A stretch of 64,000 bases of DNA from Lucinisca nassula. Lineage: Eukaryota; Mollusca; Bivalvia; Lucinida; Lucinidae. The notes below the pieces were generated by a model. It searched no databases, was not told where the DNA came from, and saw nothing but the letters and a program-made list of their open reading frames with translations. A program made the translations under genes and the position numbers. Shown here one piece after another: positions 33,406 to 44,140 of this stretch (its first letter is position 1; every line of letters starts with the position of its first letter). The stretch covers positions 62,001-126,000 of the forward strand of contig CAUZLF010000710.1 of NCBI GenBank assembly GCA_963580285.1. The letters are read 5' to 3'.

Positions 33406-34093
33406 TGCTCAAAACATAGATGAGGCGGTTCTATTGAGCATCAACAATCTCAGAAACTATGTTTTTGAGCAGAAAAATAATATATAACCCCTAAACCTCA
33501 AGTGTTATGTAAAAGTGGGTTAGTGGGGGTCAAAATTACATAGGCATGTTTTGTGATGTGCCACAGTTTGCTTTTGATTTTCCTTTTTTGATTTTGTTTT
33601 ATGTGACATTGTTGATGAGAATTGGAAATCCTTATTTGATGTCTGTGACTCTTTTTACACTTTATGGTAACTGACACATTTTAGTTCTACACAAATTATG
33701 TGTGCTTAGCATAGACTCAAGCTTTTTGAAAAAGCTAATACTTGTTTTTCCATATATTTCACACAAAAATATATGAAAAAAATAAATAAATAAAAGAAAA
33801 CTTTTATCTTCAGAATTTTTAGTATTTTTCCCCAAATAGAAATATTCATTTTGGATGATTTAATGAAGTCAAGTATTAATTGTTTAACATACGCCAGTAA
33901 TATTAATTTTGTCGTGGTTTTTGTGATTTTTCTTCATTTTTCACCCCCCAAAAATACCCTTTCCCCTCGGATTTTTTTTGAGGACTTTTTTTCTATAAAT
34001 CAGGACACCTTCCTGATACTTAAACTGCTGATAACATTTCTCAAGGAATTAGTTGTGGGTCAAGGGTCATTTCGAGCTAAATGTACTGGCCTA

Positions 34094-34719
34094 TAATAAA
34101 TGAATTCTGAGCTAAGGAACAGAAAAGAATCAAGCTGGCATAAACTATTGGCATGCCTAAATAGTGTTGACATGGATGTAAAGCTCAACACAAACAAACA
34201 AATTAACCCTTGCCCTGCTGAGCTTGGATATGCCTTATCTTTCAAACAATGTAGATTCTGATCAGATGGCTTCTTGGCTTCTATTATAGGAATAAATTAC
34301 ATCATTTTAACCCAGTTTTTGCCGAAAACTTAGAATGGGATACTGGCAACCCGGGATTGGCAAACAGTGAAGGCCCAGATCAGATGCTGCAGAACTTGAC
34401 GTCTGATCTGCCTACATTGTTTGTAAAAGGTTCTGCCATTTTCCATATTAGGAGTTGAGGTTGACAAAACAGAGTAGACCTAGAACAGATGCCACAGAAA
34501 TTGGCCTCTGTCTGATCAAAGTCTACTTTGTTACTTACAGTGTAGGAAATTTTGAGTCATATGCTGCAGAATGTGGCGTCCAAACTGGAATTTACACATT
34601 TTGCTTACAGTACAGAAATGTACAAGTAATAAACGAAATGTAAACAGTCTATACCGCAATTCAGGGTCATTTTCCTAGCCTACATTCCGACACAATTGAC
34701 CCACCAGTGTTGTCAGTGC
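34094..34719. other. Intron 1 with SINE tail and three degenerate core hairpins
   Basis: A SINE tail lies at 34155-34202. A half hairpin is at 34243-34275. Degenerate full hairpins lie at 34359-34423 (GGCAAACAGTGAAGGCCCAG) and 34463-34532. Confidence 0.55.
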
Positions 34720-34889
34720 TTTGAAATATGCTATTGTTTCCCAAAATAAAACTGACTTCATAACGAACTTAAGTGTTTATGCTCAAAAATCTAATGTCAT
34801 TATTTCCAAAAACAAAACTTTAACGTCATTTATATTCAAATACAAAAAACTCCAGTGCAAACTAACACAATTTCATGTTATCAGAAAAT

Positions 34890-35182
34890 TAGTGTTAGAA
34901 GGTTCTATGGTGAAATGGTTAAACTACTTGCCTAATAAACCAAGTTTCATTGGTTCAGTCCCAAGCTTCTCCACACTTGAGGCGTTTTTGATGCCGAGAA
35001 TCCACATCCTTTGAACACAGTGACTGAATTTAAGAAAAATTTTACAAAATCTCCACCTAAGTTCTTAAATGGTTCTGCTACATTGAACAAATAGGACATA
35101 GACAAAAATAAAAACATCATCAAAAGATAATACAACTTGACTCAGGTGAGCAAATTAGGTCCATCATGGACCTCTTGTTAAA
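34890..35182 (+). repeat. Degenerate tRNA-SINE head joined to a Helentron-type tail
   Basis: GGTGAAATGGTTAAACTACT and TTGGTTCAGTCCC resemble the A and B boxes of the 33066 SINE. At 35138-35180 CAGGTGAGC and hairpin GGTCCATCATGGACCTCTTGTT match the AGCTCACC-family tail. Confidence 0.6.
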
Positions 35183-35361
35183 AATATTTTTGCATTCAGG
35201 CAAACAGTGTGGGCCCAGATCAGACTGCTCCTAGAGGAGCAGTCTGATCTGGGTCCATACTGTTTGCAAAAATGACTTTAAAAGTAACCGGCAGACGATA
35301 AAAGTAACCGGCAGACGACAAAACAGACAACAATAGTCATGATTGACATTTTATGGGTTAA
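35177..35361. mobile_element. TTAA-type MITE with perfect core hairpin (CTGCTCC variant)
   Basis: The hairpin at 35199-35268 pairs GGCAAACAGTGTGGGCCCAG with its complement, with inner stem CTGCTCCTAGAGGAGCAG. A 19-bp AAAAGTAACCGGCAGACGA phrase is tandemly duplicated at 35279-35320. The end is GGGTTAA. A related copy lies at 46697-46943. Confidence 0.65.
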
Positions 35362-35571
35362 CCCATTTAGTACCAGATACCCCAAAACCGGTATTTGGCA
35401 AACAGTGCACTCCCAGATCAGACGCCGCAGAATGTGGCGTCTGATCAGGGCCTACACTATTTGCAAAATGTTCAGCCATTTTCCTAATAAATTTTGAAGA
35501 ACCCTAAATTTTGAAATGGACTCATGCTATATATAAGGTGGAAGATTCCATTTGGTACAAAAAGGGTTTAA
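35358..35571. mobile_element. TTAA-type MITE (TTAACCCATTT family) with core hairpin
   Basis: TTAACCCATTTAGTACC and GGTACAAAAAGGGTTTAA form the borders. The hairpin is at 35397-35465 with stem GACGCCGCAG/TGTGGCGTC. It ends 37 bp before PIF1 exon 2. Confidence 0.75.
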
Positions 35572-35608
35572 GAATATTTGTAAATACTTGTTTACATGTA
35601 TATTTCAG

Positions 35609-35737
35609 TCAAAGAACTGGAGAAGAAGTCAGACATGTTTACACCTAAAGGGAAAAGAAAAAGAGTTGATGGACATGAAAAGGAGAACCAGCCTCCCCAA
35701 GGTGTCAAGATGCCTAGGAAGTTACTAGGAGATAAAG
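35609..35737 (+). CDS. PIF1: PIF1 helicase, coding exon 2 (linker)
   Basis: This 129-bp exon follows acceptor CATGTATATTTCAG and ends at donor AAAG|GTTTTA. It starts and ends in phase 1, matching exons 1 and 3. It encodes about 43 residues of basic, low-conservation linker (KELEKKSDMF, PKGKRKRVDGHEKEN). The KGKRKR cluster could act as a nuclear localisation signal. The vertebrate linker is equally variable here. The length is a multiple of three, so skipping would keep the frame. Inverted copies of a 3.4-kb element lie on both sides. Confidence 0.78.
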
Positions 35738-36022
35738 GTTTTATTTTATTTATCTCTCAAAAAAACCTTGGATCATAACGTTTTTATACATATTCTCCTA
35801 GTCCTGTTTTCAACTCATTTTAACATGATTTTTCAGGGCTGGAAAATTCTTAAAAATTTGGTTCCTCCTGCATGACCATTGGCAGGTATATTTTGGTAGA
35901 TTTCATAGGTATTAGACAAAATATTTACTCGTTCTCGAAAATTTTAACTTGCCATGGCGAGTGGAATTTTCCAGCTCTGTCTTTCATATGACCATTCGAA
36001 GTATATAATGTAGAAAAATTAC

Positions 36023-37184
36023 CAAGGTTGGCAAAGTATTGACCGCCCGGGAAAACCCGCCTGGGAAAACCCGGGTTTTCCTGGGCTGGGCAATACTCCC
36101 TCAACTGGTCAATACTGGCTAATACTGGGTAATATGGTTTTGGGATGGGTTTACTGAAAAGAACCTGTGTGTTTTATTGTATTATTGCTAATTTAAGTTT
36201 TCCAAATTCTTAAATGCATTGTAGAGCCATATATCAGTCATATAATGAAGAGGGCATTATATCAGACTCAGATACATTGGTAAAATATAAATGCAAATTT
36301 GACTTTTATTTACAGCTGAACATAACAAATATGTTATCATGGTTATTTTATGATTTCACAGGTGATGCATATGCATATAAATTATGAACATCAAAACATC
36401 AACACAGTCAGCATCTTCTACATGAGTCACCATTCCACCTCCTCCTTTCCTCTAAGCATCCTACATGTATAACAGAAGACTAATTTGGCACACTTTTGCA
36501 ATCCAAGTTTATTTCTCAGCTTAGTTTGGATCAAACCAAAGTTGGAAAAATTGTGCTCTATGGCAGCAGAATTTGCTGGCATGCTCAACAGTTTACGACC
36601 CACCTGACACAGAACTGGATTTACTACATTAGTACGTTCAACACTTGTCCACCAAACAGATGGTGAGACACTCTTAATGGTCGTTTCATTTGTCAAAGAC
36701 TTTGATAGGCTTGTTTCATTACACATGAAATTCACAAAATCTGGAACAAGGTCTGGACACTGTTCTTGAAGCATGTCTTGTGCACTTGTAATATGGTCTG
36801 GTTTTAGGTGTTTCCCCCTGTACATTGGGTGGAGAATGTTAACTAAGAAGTGACTGGAGGTCATGGCCTGGTCAAATCGTTTTTCTACTGTATTCATATA
36901 AGGGACAAGTTCTTCTTTCTGCAGTAATTCTATCCAGATTTCACAGGCATCTGCAAAGGTAGCAGAGTCGGATTGCAGCCTGTCTAAAGCCTTATTGAAT
37001 TTATTAGCAATTGATACTTAAGTCCTTGATTCATATTATTTTCAGGTCAAACTAATACATTTTTTATCACCCTGACAAATGTGACACCAATATTGCCCGG
37101 TATTGCCCAGTATTACCCGGGTTTTCCCAGTATTACCCACCGGGCTGGGCAATACTCATAAAACCTGGGTTTTTGCCAACCTTG
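36023..37184 (-). mobile_element. Internally deleted hAT element with 8-bp TSD
   Basis: The ends are CAAGGTTGGCAAA and its complement TTTGCCAACCTTG. They are flanked by a perfect AAAATTAC duplication at 36015-36022 and 37185-37192. Sub-terminal repeats of TATTGCCCAG/ACCCGGGTTTTCC type lie at both ends. It carries a transposase remnant on the minus strand. Confidence 0.93.
36427..37015 (-). pseudogene. hAT transposase C-terminal fragment
   Basis: The minus frame is open from about 37015 to the stop at 36427, about 195 codons. It contains SVWWTSVERTNVVNPVL and the dimerisation-domain signature LLSMPANSAAIEHNFSNFG, typical of hAT transposases (LLSMPASSAAVERSFS). The N-terminal zinc finger and RNase H catalytic part are deleted, so it cannot be active. 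Confidence 0.9.
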
Positions 37185-37202
37185 AAAATTACCATAAATT
37201 GT

Positions 37203-37501
37203 CACCGGCCTCGGTAGCTCAGTCGGATGCGCATCTGACTAGTGATTAGGAGGACACTGGTTCAATACCTGCCGGGGTCGGCAACATTCATGTAAATTGA
37301 TCATGAAATCTTTAATACGGTCATTATCTCCCTTCCACTGAATCAAGAAGGGCAGTTGGCAGTTTCTGGCGAAAGAATGTGCACTGTACTGGTTAACCTC
37401 TTATGTATAAGGCTGCCCAGAAGCGTGGATAACTAAACTGACCGGCTCAAAATGACCTAAAGTAGTGTTGTTAAACTCCAAATACAAACAAGCAAACAAA
37501 C
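37203..37501 (+). mobile_element. tRNA-derived SINE (type GGCCTCGGTAGC)
   Basis: The A box is TAGCTCAGTCGGATGCGCA and the B box TGGTTCAATACC. The body continues through GAAGGGCAGTTGGCAG to a tail with CAAAATGACCTAAAGTAGTG and CAAATACAAACAAGCAAAC. The tail matches SINE-A in order and wording. Confidence 0.85.
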
Positions 37502-38274
37502 TATAAATTGTCATTGGATGGGTTTTTCAAAAATTTTGTGGTCACAACCCGAGTCCAATAATAGGCCAGTACATTTAGCCGGAAATGACCCTTGACCCAC
37601 AACTAATTCCTTGAGAAATGTTATCAGCAGTTTAAGTATCAAGAAGGTGTCCTGACTTATAGAAAAAAAGTCCTCAAAAAAAATCTGAGGGGAAAGGGTA
37701 TTTTTTGGGGGGTGAAAAAATACGAAAAATGAAGAAAAATCACAAAAACCAGGACAAAATTAATTTTACTGGCGAATGTTAAACAATTAATACTTGACTT
37801 CATTAAAGCATCCAAAATGAATATTTCTATTTTGGGAAAAATACTAAAAATTCTGAAGATAAAAGTTTTCTTTTAATTTATTTTTTCATATATTTTTATG
37901 TGAAATATAGAAAAACAAGTATTAGCCTTCACAAAAAGCTTGAGTCTATGCTAAGCACACATTAATTCGTGTAAAACCAAAATGTGTCAGTTACCATAAA
38001 GTGTAAAAAGAGTCACAGATATCAAATAAGGATTTCCAAATCTTATCAACAATGTCACATAAAACAAAATTAAAAAAGGAAAATCAAGCGCAAACTTTGG
38101 CACATCACAAAAAACTTGCCTATGTAATTTTGACCCCACTAACCCACTTTTATATATAAACTAAAACATTTGAGGTTTAGGGGTTATATATTATTTTTCT
38201 GCTCAAAAACAAAGCTTCTGAGATTGTTGTTACTCAATAGAACTGCCTCATCTATGTTTTGAGCAGAAATAAGT

Positions 38275-38592
38275 GAGGGAGTGTGTTTTAGGTTTACGTC
38301 CCGTCAACAGCAAATGTCATATGCAGTGGTTTCAAAAACATTTTGGCATCCAGATTTCAAGGAAAGATAGGAGTGTGATTTTCAATGTTATATTCATGAA
38401 GCATAACAGGGGAATAATGTCTTAGTAAACGGGAAAATCCCCACTACCCGTCTATTGATGAAACCCCTGCATACGGAGACCAGACCTCGGTTTAAAGACT
38501 CATCTGGGAGTCTGGAGAAGTCCTTGGATCGAACCCAAGACTCCTGGTTTATGAGGCTAGTAGCTTAACCACTACACCATGGAGGCTTCTTT
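38275..38592 (-). mobile_element. tRNA-derived SINE (type GAAGCCTCCATGG), right-arm copy
   Basis: The plus strand reads CACTACACCATGGAGGCTTC at its end and TTTACGTCCCGTCAACAGC at its start. It is the inverse of 33066-33405. Confidence 0.8.
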
Positions 38593-39123
38593 GAGCAGAA
38601 ATAAGAAAAATAATGTACATGTATACCCCATAAAACTCCCCACTGCCCCACCCCACCCAGGTGTAAATGGGTAGCAGTGGTGTAAAAGTCAACTGCCTCT
38701 CCCTCGCGCGCGTGAAGACATCCGGAATGAGTGTTCGAGAGCGATTAATTAAGCTTGAGACTTTAATCGCAGTCGAACTAAAATAAATTAGTATAAACTA
38801 AAACTCCATGAGGAAGGGGTTTCTATCGAGTACCCACAATCTATTCTTTTGAGCAGACATTACGAAACACGCCTAAACAAAAACTTTGTCAATTTTTCAG
38901 CCCAAAAATGAAATTTTAAGATTAAAAAAATGATGTTTTTCTTATTTCTGCTCAAAACATAGATTGCGGAGCTCGACTAAGAACCGCCTGAACTTGGCGG
39001 TTCTACTGAGTACCCCCCAAAAAATATGTTTTTGCGCTGATATAAGAAATTTAATGTTTATCGCTGTAAACCACAGTTTTACAATATAAAAGTGGGGTTC
39101 GAGGGGTCAAAATTATATAGGCG

Positions 39124-40226
39124 TTTTTGTCGCACCTGCTTTAGCAGGAAGACATAGGCGTGCAAGTTTCCGTCCGTCCGTCCGTTCGTTCGTCCGTCCG
39201 TCCGTCAACATTTTACACTGGATGTCTTGTCATCGCAACTCCTCCTACACTTTTAGACCGATCATTTGGAAACTTTGCATGTGCTTTCGCCATGGTATGA
39301 GGATGCGCATGTGGTTTGGACTTAATCTTCAAATCAATTTTTGTCACTTTTTCCATATTGTGAACTTAGTCATTTTTAGGTATGCGATACGTACCTCTTG
39401 TCATCGCAACTCCTCTTACAGTTTCATATCGATTATTTTCAAACTTTGCGTGTGTTTTTGCCATGGTATGAGGATGCGCATGTGGTTTGGACTTTATCGT
39501 CGGATCATTTTTTGTCACTTTTTCCACATTGTGAACTTAGTCATTTTTAACCTTCAATTGATATATGATAGGTACCTCTTGTCATCGCAACTCCTCTTGC
39601 AGTTTTATACCGATAATTTTGAAACTTTGCGTGTTCTTTTGCCATGGTATGAGGATGCGCATGTGGTTTCGACTTTATCGTCGGATCATTTTTTGTCACT
39701 TTTTCCACATTGTGAACTTAGTCATTTTTAACCTTCAATTGATATATGATAGGTACCTCTTGTCATCGCAACTCCTCTTGCAGTTTTATACCGATCAGTT
39801 TGAAACTTTGCGTTTGCTTTTGCCATGGTATGAGGTTGTGCATGTGGTTTCGACATAATTCTCAGAATTTTTTTTTTTCACTTTTTGCACATTGTGAACT
39901 TAGCCAATTTTAAGCTTCAGTTGATATACATTAGGTACCTCTTGTCATCGGAACTTCTCTTACAGTTTTATATTGATCATTTTAAAACTTTGTGTGTGTT
40001 TTTGCTATGGTATGAGGATGTGCATGTGGTTTTGACTTTATCTTGGGATCAATTTTTATCACTTTTTCCACATTGTGAACTTAGTCTGTTTTTACCTCAC
40101 ATATATAGGCTATGGATTCTTCTCAAAGCCCTATATTCATTTCTTCTGCCTTAAATAAACTTATATTTTTTGTGTGGGGCAGGTGGGGAGCAGGTGCGAC
40201 ATCAACTTCACCGAAGTTGAATTTCT
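39124..40226 (+). mobile_element. Helentron-type element, family GTCGCACCTGC, full copy
   Basis: The left end is TTTTTGTCGCACCTGC with hairpin CCTGCTTTAGCAGG, then (GTCC)n at 39172-39205. About five units of roughly 175 bp (CTTGTCATCGCAACTCCTC, ATTGTGAACTTAGTC) follow. The right end is AGCAGGTGCGAC, then hairpin CAACTTCACCGAAGTTG and ATTTCTGTTT. It interrupts the right arm, and the left arm is uninterrupted at this site, so the insertion is defined. Confidence 0.88.
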
Positions 40227-40241
40227 GTTTTTTTTACCCCA

Positions 40242-40484
40242 CCCATCTGGGCTTGGAGTAATAGATTGGGCTGCATGATGCTTCCGCACAGAACTGATAC
40301 CGACCGCACATGAGTACTATTAAACCGCTGAGAATGACTAAGCCTGCCCAGAAAAGTTGCTACGAGTCAGCCTGTCCATGCATGTAAGCCCTTGTGGATT
40401 CATTGGGCGGCAGGGATTGAGATGTCATTTCATCTCAATGTCAGGTTAAAGTCCCACAAAATTGGAAGCAACGTCTCGTTTTCG
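40242..40484 (+). mobile_element. SINE-A fragment, right-arm counterpart
   Basis: GGGCTTGGAGTAATAGATTGG through GCAGGGATTGAGATGTCATT to GGAAGCAACGTCTCG, the inverse of 31873-32100. Confidence 0.8.
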
Positions 40485-40655
40485 TGATGAATAAGAAAAA
40501 CATCAGAATTTTCTCTGGAACTTTTTTGGGTGATCAAATCTTCCAATAGATTTGAATATGCGTGTTTTCGTAATGTTTTTTATGACCCCAACTTTTTTGG
40601 AGGGGCATATTGCTTCTGGTTCGTCCATTCGAACTTCAGTTACGCCTCATTTGAT

Positions 40656-40847
40656 TTATATCAGTCTTTGAATCAACTGCCTATTCGAAATTCGCAAAAT
40701 TGCAGTATGTTTCCTCTGGCTTTCTTTGCCAGAGGATCATTACAGGGTCACTGATGAGGCTTTATTAGCCGAAACTACGTAGTATGGCCCATCTTCTTTC
40801 TTATGAATGTTTTCATTGCTCTTAAAGGAACTCATTTTTTATTTTTA
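40656..40847 (+). mobile_element. 192-bp hammerhead unit with TSD, copy 3
   Basis: It is nearly identical to 1475-1664. It is flanked by TTTGAT at 40650-40655 and 40848-40853. The left arm of the giant inverted repeat (around 31675-31695) has the uninterrupted site with a single TTTGAT, so this is a precise mobile insertion. It encodes no protein, so any reverse transcriptase and integration activity must come from elsewhere. Confidence 0.85.
40745..40790 (+). ncRNA. Type I hammerhead ribozyme motif, copy 3
   Basis: Stem I is GGGTCA (40745-40750) with TGGCCC (40785-40790), one G-U pair. Then CTGATGA (40751-40757), stem II GGCTTTATTAGCC (40758-40770), GAAA (40771-40774) and stem III in ACTACGTAGT (40774-40783). 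The cleavage triplet GTA ends at 40784. All catalytic core bases are intact. Confidence 0.88.
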
Positions 40848-42300
40848 TTTGATGCATAGCATAACGCAAGAACCGTGCATGCTAGGGTTTTGAAATTTCA
40901 TATAGGGATTCATTCTTCATGGAAAATTAGCTCACGCGTATTTTTTCTTATCCGGATTATGCCTCTTTCAAAAGTTATTGCCCTTTGAATTTTTTGTTTT
41001 ATAAAATCTTGTCAGCAACATATCTCAAAATCTGTTGGAGGTAGAACCTTGTTGTTGGTGAATAGATTGGTGCTGATGAGTAGATGTCCTGATTACCTTT
41101 TGACTAAATTCCGAAAAATACTTTGTGGCTAATGGCCCTTTGTCACTTTCTGTACATTGTATGCATTGTGATGCATAGCATAACTTTAGAAGCTTGTATG
41201 CTAGGGGTTTTGAAATTTCATATATGGATTCCTCATGGAAAATTAGCTGTAAGATATTTTTTCTCATCCGGATTTTGCACCTTTTAAAGTTGTTTGAGTC
41301 ACCTTTGTGTTCAATCAGTTCAAAACAGTTATTGTGCGCAATGTTGGGAGACAAAGTTTGTAAATCAATTTCAACGGGTATCCCTTTTCTTAGTATTATT
41401 TTTCTGCCTGTGTAAAATTCAGCGGCCAATTTCTATTGCAGTAAGTAGACAGGACAGTGCTGCAATTGTTCTGATTGTGATTTTTGAGTGGTTCCTTCCA
41501 CAAAGTCACAAATAGCTTTCAAAATCTTATGTGTGCAATGTTACCAGAATACACCGTATACACATATTTACGCATTTGATTCTGATGGCACAAATGTGCT
41601 TCCATACACTAAATTTTTGTCATGAGACATTGACAAATGTATTTTCTGACCCCCCCCCCCCCCCCCCCAAAAAAAAAAAAAAAAAAATGTTTATTATTAC
41701 AACTTGAACATAGATCTTGTTTATCAATAACATACAAGGAAAATATAAATGGCATCTATTTAAAAAAAAAAGAATATAGAAAGCAGCGGGAGCCTGCATC
41801 TTCTGCTTGTGTCCGCCAAACCTTCAACTGGATTTCCTTTTGATTTTGTGGATATAGATGGATAGATTTGGGAAAATGCATAGCCTCCGTGTACCATATC
41901 TCGAACGATGTTGAGCAAATGATGAGCAAATATTTCCATTTATCAATCAAGAGAAAGCTTCTTCGTTCTCTTTTTAATAACAAATTATAGACTGCACTTT
42001 AACAATTTCTGACGTATATTTTGTTTTTAATGACGTCATTTGTTTGCGCCTGAGGAGAGCTTGCCTTACAACCGGTTAAACAGTGTATGGTGCTTTTATT
42101 GAGCAATTACTTATTTAATGCTTTTTCTGCGGATTAAATCCTAATTTTCTCAGAACTGGCACGGATATTTTTTGAGGACTTTTTTTTGTTAATTAATATA
42201 ACATAGCCCTGTGTTTTGGTGTTAAAAGAGTTTCTCAAGGAATTATCTTGACCATAAAAATTAAAGTGCCTCGCCTATAAACTGTTGCAGTATCTATAGT

Positions 42301-42665
42301 TAGGGCTGGCTAATCAGAGCCAAAAAGATAATCGATTATCAGTCCTGTCATTGCGATCGATAATCGATTTATAATCACTAAGGTTTTGTCATTATTTTAC
42401 CTGTCTGACTCTTACCATATGTTGCACTTTACCATATGTATATTTGAACAGACAGGCCCGAGCAAACAGTGTAGACCCAGATGAGACTCCGCATTATGCG
42501 GCGTCTCATCAGGGTCTGCACTGTTTGCCACTCATCCAGCTATTTCAGGCATAACTTTGTGTAGTAAATTGTACGTATCAAGTAATCGATTAAAAGCAAA
42601 TCAGAAATGATAATCATTTTTGTGGAATTCATCGATCGATTATACGATTAATCGTATCAGCCTTA
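42301..42665. mobile_element. hAT-type MITE (AATCGATT family), copy 1, 8-bp TSD
   Basis: The ends TAGGGCTGGC and CAGCCTTA are flanked by the perfect duplication TCTATAGT (42293-42300 and 42666-42673). The body has AATCGATTAT repeats near both ends and the core hairpin at 42462-42530 (GCAAACAGTGTAGACCC with its complement). No coding capacity. Confidence 0.92.
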
Positions 42666-42987
42666 TCTATAGTATCCATTACTAGGGCTGGCTAATCGGA
42701 GCTGAAAAGATAATCGATTATAAGTCCTGCAATTGCGATCAATAATCGATTAGTAATCACTGAATATTTGGTCATGATTTTACCTGTCTGGCTTTCTGTC
42801 TCAGCATAACTCCTACCATATGTTGTACTTTACCATATGTATTTGCACAGTTAGGCATGAGAAAACAATGTAGACCCAGATGAGACGCAGAACGTGGCAT
42901 CTCATCAGGATCTGCACTGTTCTATTTTAGAGACAATTTTGGGTACTTTATTGTACTTATCAAATAATCGATTACCAGCAAATCAGT

Positions 42988-43260
42988 AATTTAAAAAAAA
43001 TCCGTCCTTTAAAATAGCGATGTCCGGGCGGACGGGCGGGCGGGCGTCCTGCGGGCGGGCGTCCTGCGGGCGGGCGGGCATCGTCCCAGGTTTACCTTTT
43101 GGTTAACCTTTTTTCAAAGTGATATTTTTCATCTATTCTGTAGCAGATTGTTTTAATATCAGGACTGATGCATAAGTGGAGGTACCGCTTTCATGTATTA
43201 TCCATAAATGGCGCAAAAGACTAGAATTTTGGCGGAAATTGTCATTTTTCAAACTTGTGT
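42988..43260 (+). repeat. Dispersed repeat with GCGGGCGG tract, copy 1
   Basis: AAAAAATCCGTCCTTTAA, a GC-rich tract (43026-43085) and GGTTTACCTTTTGGTTAACC to GAAATTGTCATTTTTC. A near-identical copy is at 51168-51418 inside an unrelated element. Confidence 0.8.
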
Positions 43261-43294
43261 TTTTCAGGTTTACCTTTTGGTTAACCTTTTTTCA

Positions 43295-43385
43295 AATGCC
43301 AGTGTAGTGGATAGAGTGCTGGACTACGAATCCTATTGTTGACTATGAATCTGAGGGGCGTGAGTTCAAACCCTGGTGGAGACAT
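43295..43385 (+). repeat. tRNA-like SINE head
   Basis: The A-box-like sequence is TGTAGTGGATAGAGTGCTGG and the B-box-like GAGTTCAAACCC. A long T-rich stretch with C runs (43386-43572) follows. It is not a foldable standard tRNA. Confidence 0.55.
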
Positions 43386-43574
43386 TTTTTTTTTTTTTTG
43401 TTCTTTTTTTTTCTTTCTTTTTTCATTCTTTTTTTTCTTTATTTTTCTTTTCTTCTCCATAAACACATATGAACAATTATTATCTTCCTCCCCTGATAGT
43501 TGCCAGTAATAATACATACATGCATGCACAGGCATGGAATTTTCTTTTTTTTTTTTTTTTTTTTTTCTTCGTTC

Positions 43575-44140
43575 TTTTTTACCTCACCTGAGCATGAAGT
43601 GCTCAAGGTGAGTTGATGTCCGTCGTCCGTCAACAATTTCTTTAATCGACATCTCCTCCTGGGATAATGGCCCGATTTCAAAATTATTTTACAGAAATGT
43701 TCATTAGGTGACCCTTTTTCAAAGTTGCTAAAATCAGTGGCCACTAGAGCTAAATATAGAGCTAAAATAGAAAAAAACTTTATTTTTTTTTCTTCGTAAA
43801 ACACATAAACAAATCAACCCCCCCCCCCTGCCTCCACAAAAAATTGTTACTGGGTTAGGATATTGCATTTGTTCTGTACATACATGCATACCTAGTTTTA
43901 CATACATACAGAAATGTTCATTAGGTGACCCTTTTTCAAAATCGCTAAAATCAGTGTCCACCAGAGCTAAAATAGAAAAAAAAAACTTTATTTTTTTTTT
44001 CTTCTTAAAACACATAAACAAATCATACCCCCCCCCCCCCCCCCCTCCCCACAAAAAGTTGTTACTGGGTTAGGATATTGCATTTGTTCTGTGTTCTGTA
44101 CATACATGCATACTTAGTTTTACATACATACCCTACCCAC
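43575..44140 (+). mobile_element. Helentron-type element, AGCTCACC family, degenerate
   Basis: The head is TTTTTTACCTCACCTGAGC with hairpin GAGCATGAAGTGCTC. One array unit with CATCTCCTCCTGG follows. Then come two tandem copies of a unit containing CTTCGTAAAACACATAAAC and a poly-C run (43810-43828 and 44027-44045). Confidence 0.7.

Larger units (their letters stand above)
30298..34093 (+). mobile_element. Left arm of giant inverted repeat: 3.4-kb TIR element, copy 1
   Basis: The outer end TAGGCGAGGCACTTTAA and inner end GTACTGGCCTA are imperfect terminal inverted repeats of each other (shared inner blocks AATTCCTTGAGAAAT and AAAGTCCTCAAAAA). The whole body reappears inverted at 37562-42277. 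It includes a SINE-A piece (31873-32100), a tRNA-SINE (33069-33400) and a G-rich tract (30888-30926). A 480-bp segment (about 32106-32582) is absent from the other arm. No transposase frame is recognisable, so it is non-autonomous or decayed. Confidence 0.85.
37562..42277 (-). mobile_element. Right arm of giant inverted repeat: 3.4-kb TIR element, copy 2
   Basis: It is the inverse of 30298-34093 along nearly its whole length, from TAGGCCAGTACATTTAGC (inner) to GTGCCTCGCCTA (outer). After removing two insertions present only here (about 39124-40226 and 40656-40847) the arm is about 3.4 kb, matching the left arm without its own 480-bp insertion. Arms of this size in introns 1 and 2 could pair around exon 2. 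Confidence 0.85.

Noticed and set aside
39222..39858. 169- and 97-codon repeated frames
   Set aside because: They translate the 175-bp tandem units. The repetition of the peptide follows the DNA repeat.
41025..41429. 134-codon minus-strand frame in the right arm
   Set aside because: The matching segment of the left arm is not open, and the sequence resembles neither a transposase nor any family I know.
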